From: Verrucomicrobiales bacterium
GTDB lineage: Bacteria; Verrucomicrobiota; Verrucomicrobiia; Limisphaerales; UBA1096
Assembly (NCBI GenBank): GCA_002684915.1
Contig: NYWG01000003.1
Coordinates: 41,965-98,488, forward strand
Direction: 5' to 3'
DNA length: 56,524 nucleotides
The notes under the pieces are model-generated. The model had not been told where the DNA came from and searched no databases. It saw only the letters and a list, made by a program, of their open reading frames with translations. Every line of letters begins with the position of its first letter. Position 1 is the first letter of the stretch. The translations under genes were made by a program, and so were the position numbers. Shown here piece by piece: positions 34,660 to 43,771 of the stretch.

Positions 34660-37600
34660 ATGATAAAGCTGCTCACATTACTATGCTTCACTAGTGTTTT
34701 TATAACACCGCAAAACTCTCTTTTAGCTAATATGGAAGATGGGCCTATTCGGGTACTATTTTTGGGACACGAAAGCGAACATCATAACTCAAATGCTTAT
34801 TATCCAATGCTTTCCAAAGCATTAGGGCGAGATGCTATTTATTTTGACTATGTTACTTCGGTTGAAGAAGCACTCGGAGACGAAAAATACCTCGGAAAAT
34901 TTGACGCACTATTACTTTATGCAAACCACGGAAAAATTGAACCTCACCAATGGAAAAATCTTAAAAACTTCGTCGAAAACGGAGGAGGCTTTTTACCAAT
35001 CCATTGTGCAAGCTGGTGTTTCTCAAATGAACCTGGCTTTGATAAACTTGTAGGTGGCAGGTTCAAAAGTCATCAAGGGGCTGATTTCAAAGCGAAAATA
35101 ATAAAGCCTAATCATCCCGCAATGAATGGTGTAAAAGAATTTACTGCATGGGATGAAACCTATTTTCATTCAAATCACAATACCAAAAATCGGACCGTTC
35201 TAATGGTCCGAGATGCTATGAAGGGAGATCCACATACCGAGCCTGAACCTTGGACATGGATACGCACGCAAGGTCGTGGACGCGTCTTTTACACTGCATC
35301 CGGTCATGATCATCGAGTGTGGAATAACACCGCTTTTCATCAGCTAATAAAAAGCGGTATCATCTGGGTAATTGGTGACAAGGCAAGGAAGCGCTACGAA
35401 AATTTTCTTACCAAACGCGCGCCACTAAAATACGAGAAACGTAATAACATTCCAAACTACGAACGACGTAAAGAACCACTCCAATACCAACTACCCCTCT
35501 CTCCCGAAGAGAGCATAAAATACACGCAAGTACCAATAGGATTCCGCATGGAGCTTTTTGCATCAGAACCGGAAATCATCAATCCAATCTACATGACTTG
35601 GGACGAACGCGGACGACTTTGGGTAGTTGAAACAGTTGATTATCCGAATGAATTTAAGGATGGCCGAAAAGGAAATGATCGAATCAAGATTTGTGAAGAT
35701 ACAAATGGTGATGGTAAAGCTGACAAGTTCACTGTGTTTGCCGAAGGCTTTAATATTCCTACTTCAATGACTTTTGCTCGTGGAGGAGTTATTCTTGCCC
35801 ACGCTCCAGAATTCTATTTCCTTAAAGATACAAATGGTGACGATAAAGCGGATATTAAAGAGGTACTTTTTTCCGGCTGGGGTGTAGGAGATACTCACGC
35901 AGGCCCAAGTAATTTGCGATACGGATTTGATAATTGGATTTACGGAACCGTCGGCTATGCTCGCTTTAATGGCTCATTAGGCGGAAAGCAGCATAATTTT
36001 GGAATGGGCGTATTCCGGTTTAAATCTGATGCGACTGATATTGAGTTCCTCCATCAATTCAACAACAACACATGGGGACTAGGTTTCAATACATCCGGCG
36101 ACGTCTTTGGTTCCACCGCAAATAATAACCCAACCTTTTATGGCGGCATCCCTGCAACTGTTTACAATGGAGAGCGTAAGATGAGCGCCAAAATGATTGC
36201 TGATACGCCAGCCTTTCATCCTATCACACCTAACATAAGACAAGTGGACGCATTTAATGCATACACAGCAGGCTGCGGCCACGCTTTTGCTACTTCAGAT
36301 GCCTTTCCAAAAAAATACCGTGACCGTGCAGCATTCGTCTGTGGACCAACTGGCAACCTAGTTGGCACATATAATATCATAAAAAAAGGTGCCGGCTATA
36401 CCGCAAAGAATGCATTCAGCTTTGTAGCCAGCGCGGATGAATGGTTCTCTCCTATCGTTGCCGAGGTAGGACCAGATGGCCACCTCTGGATCGCCGATTG
36501 GTACAATTTTATTATACAACACAATCCGACCCCAAGCGTAGGCCGAGGCGGTTATGCCGCCAAAAACGGTCGAGGTAACGCTCACATTAATCCAAACCGT
36601 GATCGCCAGCACGGCCGAATCTATCGAGTAATCTGGGAAGAAGCACCAAAATCAACAATTACGTCTCTAGCTCAGGCAAGCCCAGATGAGCTCACCAAGG
36701 CCTTAGATAATGATAATCTTTTTTGGCGACAAACTGCACAGCGAATGATTGTTGATAGGGGAATTAAGAAAGCTGAGAAATCTCTACGTAAAAGAGTATC
36801 GGGCCGTGGAGTAGGCGCCATCCACGCTCTTTGGGCACTCGAAGGAATTGGAGCTCTTGATAATAAAATAAAACGCAGCGCTCTAATAAACGGGGATCCT
36901 CAGGTGAAGCTCAACGCTATACGCGCACTTGGAAAAACCAAAGAAGATGAACAATTGCTCTATGACAGTGCCGCACTTACCGACAAAGATTTACACGTTC
37001 GCTTAGCTGCCATGGTGAAACTCGCTCAGTTCCCAGAATCCAATACACATAAGCAAGCAGCTAGTATTTTAGCTACCGATGAAACTAACACAAAAGACGA
37101 ATGGCTTAAACAAGCACTTCAAGCTGCTGGCGCTGAAAAGACTAATATTGCCGGTTATAAACGCGGTCCAAATCTACTTAAAAACGCCTCTTTTGAAACA
37201 AATGACGGCAAGCTTCCTGCTAACTGGAAAGTTCGCACTTACAGTGCGAAAGGTAAGGATGTCGAACACGCCATCGAAACACGCGCAAGCCATATCAAAA
37301 GCGGTAAAGCCTCGATTAAAATCAGATCCGGTAGTGGCCATGACACAAGTATTTATTCTAATGTTGAACTAAAATCAGGCACTACCTACGCACTAAGTGC
37401 ATGGATTAAAACCGAAGGTGTCAATGGGGGGTACGGTGCACTCCTTAATATTCATGAACTACAACACGAAGGAAAAACTAAAGCCCTGAAAGGAAACAAT
37501 AATTGGGAAAAAATAGAACTAATCTTTGAAAGCAAACAAACTGGCAAGCTTACCGTTAATTGCCTTTTTGGAGGCTGGGGACAAGCCAAGGGAACAGCAT

Positions 37601-38130
37601 GGTACGATGATGTCTCTCTACAAGAAGTTTTACCCATCTATAAAAACGTTAATAAAGAAAGCTCAAAACAAAGTATTGCTAAACGCGTTAAAGATATATT
37701 TTCAAGTGACAAATCTGATTTAAGAGGAACTAATTTTAAGGAACCTCTTAAAATTACCATTAATACTGTTAAAGACAGGATGATGTACGATTTAAATGAA
37801 TTTCAAGTAGAGACTGGACGTTTGGTCTCAATAAAATTTATTAATAAAGACTTCGCACCACATAATCTTTTGATAGTAAAATCAGGAAAAGCTGATGAAG
37901 TTTCAAATCTTGCTATTGCTTTAACTAATGATGGACCAAATAAAGACTGGCGACCCGACTCATCACTAATCTTGTGGGGATCAAAAATGATTAATCAAAA
38001 TGAAGAAGAAATTATAACTTTTAACGCCCCAGTTCCAGGAAGCTATCCATACATATGCACATTTCCAGGGCACTCACAAATGATGAGAGGAATTATGAAA
38101 GTTATACCTATAAAAGAAGATAAAAAATAA
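34660..38130 (+). CDS. ThuA-PVC dehydrogenase-HEAT-CBM-cupredoxin multidomain protein
   Basis: The ATG at 34660 gives a signal peptide (MIKLLTLLCFTSVFI) and 1156 residues; the track's TTG lies upstream. Domains: ThuA (about 28-245; IRVLFLGHESEHHN, GGFLPIHCASWCF), PVC-type dehydrogenase propeller (about 290-657; GFRMELFASEPEI, DTNGDGKADKF, GNLVGTYNI), HEAT-like repeats (about 667-817), a CBM_4_9-like sugar-binding domain (about 830-990; NLLKNASFETNDGKLPANW), and a blue-copper domain (about 1028-1152) whose ligands are visible as APHNLL and YICTFPGHSQMM. There is no CxxCH, so the cupredoxin replaces the cytochrome c tail of the relative at 18 kb. It should oxidise a bound sugar outside the cytoplasm. 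Six bp before a Tat-exported isomerase-like gene. Confidence 0.9.
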   Translation: MIKLLTLLCFTSVFITPQNSLLANMEDGPIRVLFLGHESEHHNSNAYYPMLSKALGRDAIYFDYVTSVEEALGDEKYLGKFDALLLYANHGKIEPHQWKNLKNFVENGGGFLPIHCASWCFSNEPGFDKLVGGRFKSHQGADFKAKIIKPNHPAMNGVKEFTAWDETYFHSNHNTKNRTVLMVRDAMKGDPHTEPEPWTWIRTQGRGRVFYTASGHDHRVWNNTAFHQLIKSGIIWVIGDKARKRYENFLTKRAPLKYEKRNNIPNYERRKEPLQYQLPLSPEESIKYTQVPIGFRMELFASEPEIINPIYMTWDERGRLWVVETVDYPNEFKDGRKGNDRIKICEDTNGDGKADKFTVFAEGFNIPTSMTFARGGVILAHAPEFYFLKDTNGDDKADIKEVLFSGWGVGDTHAGPSNLRYGFDNWIYGTVGYARFNGSLGGKQHNFGMGVFRFKSDATDIEFLHQFNNNTWGLGFNTSGDVFGSTANNNPTFYGGIPATVYNGERKMSAKMIADTPAFHPITPNIRQVDAFNAYTAGCGHAFATSDAFPKKYRDRAAFVCGPTGNLVGTYNIIKKGAGYTAKNAFSFVASADEWFSPIVAEVGPDGHLWIADWYNFIIQHNPTPSVGRGGYAAKNGRGNAHINPNRDRQHGRIYRVIWEEAPKSTITSLAQASPDELTKALDNDNLFWRQTAQRMIVDRGIKKAEKSLRKRVSGRGVGAIHALWALEGIGALDNKIKRSALINGDPQVKLNAIRALGKTKEDEQLLYDSAALTDKDLHVRLAAMVKLAQFPESNTHKQAASILATDETNTKDEWLKQALQAAGAEKTNIAGYKRGPNLLKNASFETNDGKLPANWKVRTYSAKGKDVEHAIETRASHIKSGKASIKIRSGSGHDTSIYSNVELKSGTTYALSAWIKTEGVNGGYGALLNIHELQHEGKTKALKGNNNWEKIELIFESKQTGKLTVNCLFGGWGQAKGTAWYDDVSLQEVLPIYKNVNKESSKQSIAKRVKDIFSSDKSDLRGTNFKEPLKITINTVKDRMMYDLNEFQVETGRLVSIKFINKDFAPHNLLIVKSGKADEVSNLAIALTNDGPNKDWRPDSSLILWGSKMINQNEEEIITFNAPVPGSYPYICTFPGHSQMMRGIMKVIPIKEDKK

Positions 38131-38136
38131 AGTGTA

Positions 38137-39192
38137 ATGAAAAATCAAAATGATCTAATCCCAAAACTAGTTGCCCCTTGGGGTAACACTGAGCAATCTG
38201 TTAAATCATTTTCACGACGGTCCGCCTTCAAAATGGCGATTGGCGCCACTGGATTAGCAACCGTTGGCACAAATAACACAACTGCTAAGGAAAAATTAGA
38301 CCCTCTCAAATCATCGCCCAAAAAATTCGCAATGAAGAAATCAATTAATCTTTGGGCGTTTCCTTATCCAGATAAAATGAATCTTAGAGAGTGTTTGCAG
38401 TTAGCTAAAGACGCGGGATTTGACGGCATTGAGTTGAACTACGATCTCGAAAGCGACTTGTCCCCTAAATCAGGCCCAAAAGACTTCCAAGAAATCCGAA
38501 AAATGGCCGAAGAAATAGGTATAGCCATAAGTGGATTGTGCTCATTTCTTTTTTGGCCCTACCCGTTGACAAGTAACAATCCTACTGAACGCAAGCGTGG
38601 AATGGAATTAGCAGGGCTAATGACAGAGGCCGCTCATCATTTGGGCACAGAAAACCTTCTCGTCGTTCCAGGTGCAGTACATATGCCATGGCGAGAAGAT
38701 CATGAGCCAACTCCGAATGACATCTGTGATCAACGTGCTAAGGAGGCAATTGGAAAGCTTATCCCAAAAGCCGAAAAACTTAATGTACATCTCAATATGG
38801 AAAATATTTTCTTCAATGGCTATCTCCTATCGCCAGATGAGATGATACGTTTCGTCGATGGTTTTAACAGTGAACATGTTCACGTGCATTTTGATACTGG
38901 AAATATTATGTTGTTTCAGTTCCCTGAACACTGGATACGCATACTAGGCAATCGCATTCGAAATGTGCATTTAAAGGAATTCACCAAGAAAGGAACTGAT
39001 CACTCACTTGAGTCATTTCGGCCACTACTTGACGGAACAACCAACTGGCCATCAGTTATGGAAGCTTTCAATGAAATCGATTACAACGGCTACCTAACCT
39101 TTGAATACTTTCACCCATATCCGCACTATCCTGAAGCGCTAATTTATCAGACTGCAGACTCCCTGAACAGGATGCTAGGAACAAAAAATTAA
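38137..39192 (+). CDS. Tat-exported sugar-phosphate isomerase/epimerase-like TIM barrel
   Basis: A 351-residue protein. FSRRSAFKMAIGATGLATVG near residues 25-45 is a twin-arginine signal. The rest is an AP-endonuclease-2-like TIM barrel: LQLAKDAGFDGIELNYDLES, NVHLNMENIFFNGYLLSP, VHFDTGNIMLF with the metal-ligand Asp, VHLKEFTKK, and YLTFEYFHPYP with the final Glu. These are typical of xylose-isomerase-like keto/aldose isomerases and 3-dehydro-sugar lyases/epimerases; no clear substrate can be chosen. It follows the five-domain oxidase by 6 bp and likely acts on that enzyme's product in the periplasm. Confidence 0.87.
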   Translation: MKNQNDLIPKLVAPWGNTEQSVKSFSRRSAFKMAIGATGLATVGTNNTTAKEKLDPLKSSPKKFAMKKSINLWAFPYPDKMNLRECLQLAKDAGFDGIELNYDLESDLSPKSGPKDFQEIRKMAEEIGIAISGLCSFLFWPYPLTSNNPTERKRGMELAGLMTEAAHHLGTENLLVVPGAVHMPWREDHEPTPNDICDQRAKEAIGKLIPKAEKLNVHLNMENIFFNGYLLSPDEMIRFVDGFNSEHVHVHFDTGNIMLFQFPEHWIRILGNRIRNVHLKEFTKKGTDHSLESFRPLLDGTTNWPSVMEAFNEIDYNGYLTFEYFHPYPHYPEALIYQTADSLNRMLGTKN

Positions 39193-39261
39193 ACTGTTTA
39201 AAACACTTCATTCACAACAACTGTCATTGAGATGATTAGCTTAATCCTTAAAGCGTTAATC

Positions 39262-40509
39262 ATGGAAAAAAAATCTTTTCTCTTAATTCTATCAGCCTTG
39301 ATTCCATGTTTTATGAAAGCAGATTGGCCTCAATTCCGAGGTCCCGATGGACAAGGGCATTCCAAGGAAAAAAATGTTCCTCTTGAATGGAGTGATGAGA
39401 AAAATGTGAAATGGAAAATGGCTGTTCCAGGAAAAGGATTTTCCTCCCCAGTAATTTTCAATAAGCAGATCTGGATGACTAGTGCCGAAAACGAAGGTAA
39501 ATCTTTACATGCAATTTGCCTTGATAAGACTAGTGGAAAACTAATTCACAATATTAAAGTAATAACAACCGATAACCCAGGCCCCCTGCATCGACTAAAC
39601 GGTTACGCATCACCTACTCCAGCGATAGATAAAGAACATGTCTTTGTGCATTTCGGCCCCAGGGGAACAGCCTGTCTCAATAAAAAAGGTGAAGTAATAT
39701 GGAAAAATACAAATTTAGATTACAACGTAATACAAGGTGGAGCTAGTTCGCCTATCCTCCACAATGACGTTTTATTTCTAACATGTGACGGTATTGATTT
39801 TCAGTTCTTAGTCGCCTTAGAAAAACAAACGGGCAAGGTAATTTGGAAACAAGATCGAGGTCATTTGGAAGCTGCAGCTCAAAAGCGAGCTATTGCAAAA
39901 ATGTCTTATTCAACCCCTCTTATTCAATCTGTTGGAGGAACAAATCAACTAGTTTGCTCAGGTGCAGATCATGTCGCATCCTATAATATTAATGACGGCA
40001 AGGAAATTTGGTGGATGCCTTACAACGGGTTTTCAATTGTAGGCCGGCCTTCCTACGGCAACAGCCTATTCTATGTTGTTGGCTCAATTCGGCAGGATCA
40101 TTTTTGTATTTATGCAATTCAACCCGGTAAAGGCCAATTGAAAAACAAACAAATTAAATGGAAATATTCAAAAGGAGTTCCCCATGTCTCGTCACCTATT
40201 CTAGTTGACACCGAAATCTACTTTGTTCACGACGGCGGAGTCGCTTCTTGTCTTAACGCAATTACAGGAGAATTAATTTGGAATGAAAGACTAGGTGGCA
40301 ATTACGACGCATCTCCTATTGAAATACAAAATCGATTATATTTTTTGAATCGCGAAGGCAAAACCACAGTCTTATCTGCAGGAAAAAAATTTGATAAACT
40401 GGCAACAAACCAGCTTAAGGGAACATTCAAAGCGTCACCAGCTGTCGCAGATGAAGCGCTATTCTTAAGAAGCGACACACATTTATTCCGTATAGAAAAA
40501 AAACTATAA
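39262..40509 (+). CDS. Exported PQQ-like beta-propeller protein
   Basis: About 415 residues from ATG 39262 (MEKKSFLLILSALIPCFMKA signal); the ATG at 39232 is an alternative start. The mature protein opens with DWPQFRGPDGQGHSKEKNVPLEW, the common opening of PVC exported PQQ-like propellers, and blade ends such as SGKLIHNI, TGKVIWKQD, DGKEIWWMPY and TGELIWNE follow. No PQQ-binding catalytic residues or haem motif are seen, so it may be structural or binding rather than an active quinoprotein. Third gene after the ThuA/cupredoxin oxidase, followed by a terminator. Confidence 0.86.
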   Translation: MEKKSFLLILSALIPCFMKADWPQFRGPDGQGHSKEKNVPLEWSDEKNVKWKMAVPGKGFSSPVIFNKQIWMTSAENEGKSLHAICLDKTSGKLIHNIKVITTDNPGPLHRLNGYASPTPAIDKEHVFVHFGPRGTACLNKKGEVIWKNTNLDYNVIQGGASSPILHNDVLFLTCDGIDFQFLVALEKQTGKVIWKQDRGHLEAAAQKRAIAKMSYSTPLIQSVGGTNQLVCSGADHVASYNINDGKEIWWMPYNGFSIVGRPSYGNSLFYVVGSIRQDHFCIYAIQPGKGQLKNKQIKWKYSKGVPHVSSPILVDTEIYFVHDGGVASCLNAITGELIWNERLGGNYDASPIEIQNRLYFLNREGKTTVLSAGKKFDKLATNQLKGTFKASPAVADEALFLRSDTHLFRIEKKL

Positions 40510-40544
40510 ATTAATCAAAATTCCGTTTTTTATTCATTCAAACA

Positions 40545-40576
40545 AAAGACCCAACCATTTTACTGGTCGGGTCTTT
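40545..40576. terminator. Rho-independent terminator, convergent propeller/amt
   Basis: Stem AAAGACCC (40545-40552) with GGGTCTTT (40569-40576), with an inner CCA/TGG pairing, then AATTTTT on the plus strand and TTTTG on the minus strand. It lies between two convergent genes and probably serves both. Confidence 0.85.
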
Positions 40577-40619
40577 AATTTTTAATACTAAATACTCGAT
40601 CAACTAAGCCAAAACAGAT

Positions 40620-41981
40620 TTAATTATAACCAGATTCACCATGAGCGGCAAGATCCAGACCTTCCTGTTCTTCGCTCTCGGAAACTCGGAGACCTCCACA
40701 AACCGCCTTTACAAGATACAGGATAATTACCGATACAATTAAAGTATATACGATGGTTATCGCCGAGGCCTTAAGCTGTACAAAAAATTGTGCCCCCATA
40801 CTATAAGCCTCTGCATCCGGGATAGATATAACACCCTTACCCCCCAATGCCTCAGCAGCAAAAAACGCCACCAACAATGTGCCAACTAAACCTCCTACAC
40901 CATGAACACCCACAACATCAAGTGAGTCATCATAACCAAACTTAGACTTGACGGTCGTTGAAGCAAACCAACAAATGAAGCCAGATGCAGCACCGATTAC
41001 TAAAGCCCCCATCGGACCCACATCTCCAGATGCCGGAGTGATCGCTGCCAATCCAGCAATCGAACCAGTAACAGCACCAAGGACACTAGCCTTACCATGT
41101 TTGATTTTTTCAGCGAGAGACCAGACAATTGTAGCAGTTGCAGCTGATAGGTGTGTAACAACCAATGTTTGAGCAGCACCTCCATCCGCCGCCAATCCAC
41201 TACCTGCATTGAAACCAAACCAACCAACCCATAGCATCCCTGTGCCGGTAACACACAATGGTAAATTATGCGGTTGAAATTGAGCTGTTGGATATCCTTT
41301 GCGAGGCCCCACCATGATACAGGCAGCCAAAGCACCAATGCCAGCTGTGATGTGAACTACAATGCCACCTGCTAAATCCTTGGTGCCCCATCCATACATA
41401 AAGCCATTTTCAGTCCAAACCCAATGACATACTGGTGCATAGACTAGAACAGCCCAAAGTGAGGTAAAAAGAATCATAGCTGAAAATTTCATACGTTCAA
41501 CAAACGCACCCACCATCAAGGCTGGAGTAATAATGAAAAAAGTCATCTGAAATGCGAAGACTAGGAAGGTTGGTAAACCACCACTTAAATCAGAAGCACT
41601 CATACCCTTAGCAAAGATGTCGTTTAAACCGCCCCATAAAGAATTCCCTTCACCTAAAGCTATAGAGTAACCACATATAACCCAAATCACCGACATAATA
41701 GCCGTGATCATGAAACAATGCATCAATACTGAGAGTACATTTTTACGACCTACCAAGCCTGCGTAAAACAGAGATAGACCGGGTATAGTCATAAATAAGA
41801 CCAATGCAGTTGCAGTGAGAATCCACGCAGTGTTTGCACCATTTAATTCAGCCGCTGGTTCAGAGGATTCCTCGGCGGCGGCTGCAGCGCTTGCAGACTC
41901 CGCAGCTTCTTGTGCTAAAACGGGGAAAGAGATCAGGCAAATGCCTGCCAGCAACGATAGAATACAAGCGATTCGTTTCAT
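40620..41981 (-). CDS. amt: Ammonium transporter Amt
   Basis: A 453-residue inner-membrane ammonium channel with an N-terminal signal-like helix and an Ala/Glu/Ser-rich linker (residues 24-45), then about eleven TM helices. Signatures: MTIPGLSLFYAGLVGRKNVL, the FAFQMTFFIITPALMVGAFVER stretch, and the twin pore histidines in VVHITAGIGAL and GVHGVGGLVGTLL. It imports ammonium at low nitrogen. No glnK/PII gene adjoins it, which is less usual. It is divergent from GSII glnA, and the shared 615-bp region holds a sigma-54-type promoter facing each gene, so nitrogen-limitation control of both is likely. Confidence 0.95.
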   Translation of the reverse strand: MKRIACILSLLAGICLISFPVLAQEAAESASAAAAAEESSEPAAELNGANTAWILTATALVLFMTIPGLSLFYAGLVGRKNVLSVLMHCFMITAIMSVIWVICGYSIALGEGNSLWGGLNDIFAKGMSASDLSGGLPTFLVFAFQMTFFIITPALMVGAFVERMKFSAMILFTSLWAVLVYAPVCHWVWTENGFMYGWGTKDLAGGIVVHITAGIGALAACIMVGPRKGYPTAQFQPHNLPLCVTGTGMLWVGWFGFNAGSGLAADGGAAQTLVVTHLSAATATIVWSLAEKIKHGKASVLGAVTGSIAGLAAITPASGDVGPMGALVIGAASGFICWFASTTVKSKFGYDDSLDVVGVHGVGGLVGTLLVAFFAAEALGGKGVISIPDAEAYSMGAQFFVQLKASAITIVYTLIVSVIILYLVKAVCGGLRVSESEEQEGLDLAAHGESGYN

Positions 41982-42081
41982 ATAAGCTCAGTAGTTTGGT
42001 TTAATCCTAAAAGCTATTTAAGATTCTATCCTGTAAGGATCTGAATTCCATAAACTAAACAGCTCAAAGACAGCAAATTAT

Positions 42082-42099
42082 AAGCAAAATCGATGCCAT
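42082..42099 (-). promoter_or_regulatory. Candidate sigma-54 promoter for amt
   Basis: On the minus strand TGGCATCGATTTTGCTT: GG (-24) and GC (-12) are exactly ten bases apart, matching the TGGCACGN4TTGCW consensus except at two -24-box bases. The expected start is near 42072, about 90 nt before the amt ATG. Confidence 0.72.
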
Positions 42100-42367
42100 T
42101 ATCTTTTTAATTATTTTTTATTAATTGACTTAATTCACAGATGGACAACAGTTTAGCTTAATTATTTTTAAAATAGTAGGCACCTGAATTAGATTAATGA
42201 AACTGTATTTTTTTGTTCACTTTGTCGTTTTACAATCAAATCAATCAAATACATTCATCTAAAATTATAAACCAAAAACTAAACTTAATACCTAAAATAC
42301 ATTTAATTTAGTTTTAATAGACTATTAACAGTCTTAATTTAAGCATTCGTTCATTAGGCTAAGTTGG
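42100..42367. other. AT-rich region between divergent nitrogen promoters
   Basis: Part of the 615-bp gap between amt and glnA. It is very AT-rich and holds no ORF of note. It contains one perfect inverted repeat, AGACT-ATTAAC-AGTCT (42319-42334), centred about 70 bp upstream of the expected glnA start, a possible enhancer-binding-protein site. No clear NtrC consensus palindrome was found. Confidence 0.5.
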
Positions 42368-42385
42368 TTGGCATCAAAATTGCAT
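42368..42385 (+). promoter_or_regulatory. Candidate sigma-54 promoter for glnA
   Basis: TTGGCATCAAAATTGCAT: GG at 42370-42371 and GC at 42382-42383 with exactly ten bases between, the sigma-54 spacing, and TTGCA at -12. It shares the TGGCATC box with the amt promoter. The expected start is near 42395, giving a leader of about 200 nt. Confidence 0.78.
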
Positions 42386-42508
42386 ACATAATTTTGGGTT
42401 AGACTAGTTAAAAAGCATGATTTTGGATTTGAGGGACGTTTTTATTCCAAGCCAAGTTACTAACAACTAGCAAAAAAATCTTGATTACCGAGTGCAATCA
42501 AACCCAAA

Positions 42509-42533
42509 TGCCTCGGGCCAAAAGCCTGAGGCA
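42509..42533 (+). promoter_or_regulatory. Stable hairpin in the glnA leader
   Basis: TGCCTCGGGC-CAAAA-GCCTGAGGCA forms a 10-bp stem (one G-U pair) in the leader, followed 14 nt later by TTTTTT. It could be an attenuator, a terminator for transcripts started upstream, or an mRNA-stabilising element. It does not fit the glutamine riboswitch consensus I know. Confidence 0.5.
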
Positions 42534-42596
42534 AACTGCAGAATTCTTTTTTGCTGCCGCAGATTGATTTTTTAAACCTATAGATAACGAGATATT

Positions 42597-43610
42597 ATGA
42601 GCAAAGCTAAACTCGAATACATCTGGCTGGACGGCTATAAGCCGACTCAAAGCCTTCGAAGCAAGACCATGGTCGTATCTGACTTTGGTGGAACAGTAGA
42701 AGACTGCAAAATGTGGTCGTTTGACGGCTCCTCAACCGAGCAAGCCGCAGGTAACGATTCTGACTGTCTACTCAAACCAGTAGCGCTGTTCCCAGATCCC
42801 GACAAAATCGGAACCGACAATTGGTTAGTCATGTGTGAGGTTCTCAACGCTGATGGCACACCTCACGAATCAAATGGCCGTGCCACTATCGATGATGACG
42901 ATGATGACTTTTGGTTTGGATTTGAGCAGGAATATGTTTTGTGGGATAACGAAACCGACCTCCCTATTGGATTCCCTAAATCAGGATTCCCTGGGCCCCA
43001 AGGACCATACTATACCTCTGTTGGAGCCGCCAACGCAGTAGGCCGCGACATTGTCGACGAACATTTACAAATCTGTCTTGATGCAGGTCTTAATGTCGAA
43101 GGGATTAACGCTGAAGTTATGCTAGGGCAGTGGGAATTCCAGATCTTCGCTAAAGGTGCTGGTAACGCTGGCGATCAAATGTGGGTTGCCCGCTATCTAC
43201 TAGAGCGTATAGGTGAGCGCTATGGCATATCTGTAAATTATCATCCAAAACCGGTAAAAGGTGACTGGAATGGATCCGGCATGCATGCAAACTTCTCTTG
43301 TGGAAAAATGCGTGATGAAGGCGGTGAAAAACTAATGAATGCAATATGCGAAGAGTTCGGAAAAAACATTAGTGAGCATATCGATGTATATGGTGCAGAA
43401 AACAATCAGCGCCTGACAGGTCTTCACGAGACTCAATCGATTGATAAATTCTCCTACGGAGTTTCTGACCGTGGTGCATCAATCCGAATACCTGTTGGAA
43501 CGATCGAGGATGGATGGAAAGGCCGCTTGGAGGATCGGCGTCCTGCATCTAATGGTGACCCTTATCAGATTGGGGCAGTCATCATCAAAACCACAAAAAA
43601 GGCCTTGTAA
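42597..43610 (+). CDS. glnII: Type II glutamine synthetase (GSII)
   Basis: A 337-residue cytoplasmic enzyme making glutamine from glutamate, ammonia and ATP. The N-terminal beta-grasp has EYIWLDGYKPTQSLRSKTM, typical of the eukaryotic-type GSII, with WSFDGSSTEQA; the catalytic domain shows FGFEQEYVLW, EGINAEVMLGQWEFQI, NGSGMHANFS and the C-terminal NPYxx-like GDPYQIGAVI. The length is that of GSII, well short of about 470 residues for GSI, so adenylylation control is not expected. It is transcribed divergently from amt behind a sigma-54-like promoter and ends at a strong terminator. GSII is scattered in bacteria (rhizobia, actinomycetes, some Verrucomicrobia and Bacteroidetes). Confidence 0.95.
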   Translation: MSKAKLEYIWLDGYKPTQSLRSKTMVVSDFGGTVEDCKMWSFDGSSTEQAAGNDSDCLLKPVALFPDPDKIGTDNWLVMCEVLNADGTPHESNGRATIDDDDDDFWFGFEQEYVLWDNETDLPIGFPKSGFPGPQGPYYTSVGAANAVGRDIVDEHLQICLDAGLNVEGINAEVMLGQWEFQIFAKGAGNAGDQMWVARYLLERIGERYGISVNYHPKPVKGDWNGSGMHANFSCGKMRDEGGEKLMNAICEEFGKNISEHIDVYGAENNQRLTGLHETQSIDKFSYGVSDRGASIRIPVGTIEDGWKGRLEDRRPASNGDPYQIGAVIIKTTKKAL

Positions 43611-43634
43611 ATAAACGCCTCTAAAAGATTCAAT

Positions 43635-43668
43635 AAAAGATCGGCATTCAAGTGCCGGTCTTTTTTTT
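43635..43668 (+). terminator. Rho-independent terminator of glnII
   Basis: AAAAGATCGGCA-TTCAAG-TGCCGGTCTTTT with one T-G pair, then a further T-run. It begins 24 nt after the glnII stop. Confidence 0.92.
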
Positions 43669-43771
43669 GTTTAACATAGAAAAACCTAACAAGGCTAATG
43701 CCCCAGCCTGATTCTTTTAAGGATTCCTTATATTTAGACATCTGATCTTAATTAGATAAGTTATTTGAAAC

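Noticed and set aside
42100-42367. Classic NtrC sites (GCACY-N5-GGTGC)
   Set aside because: Only a single GCACC half-site near 42181 was seen, without its partner.
42340-42600. Glutamine riboswitch (glnA RNA) upstream of glnII
   Set aside because: CGTTCATT occurs near 42348, but the conserved GGAAGTAGG-type segment is missing and the match lies upstream of the predicted transcription start.
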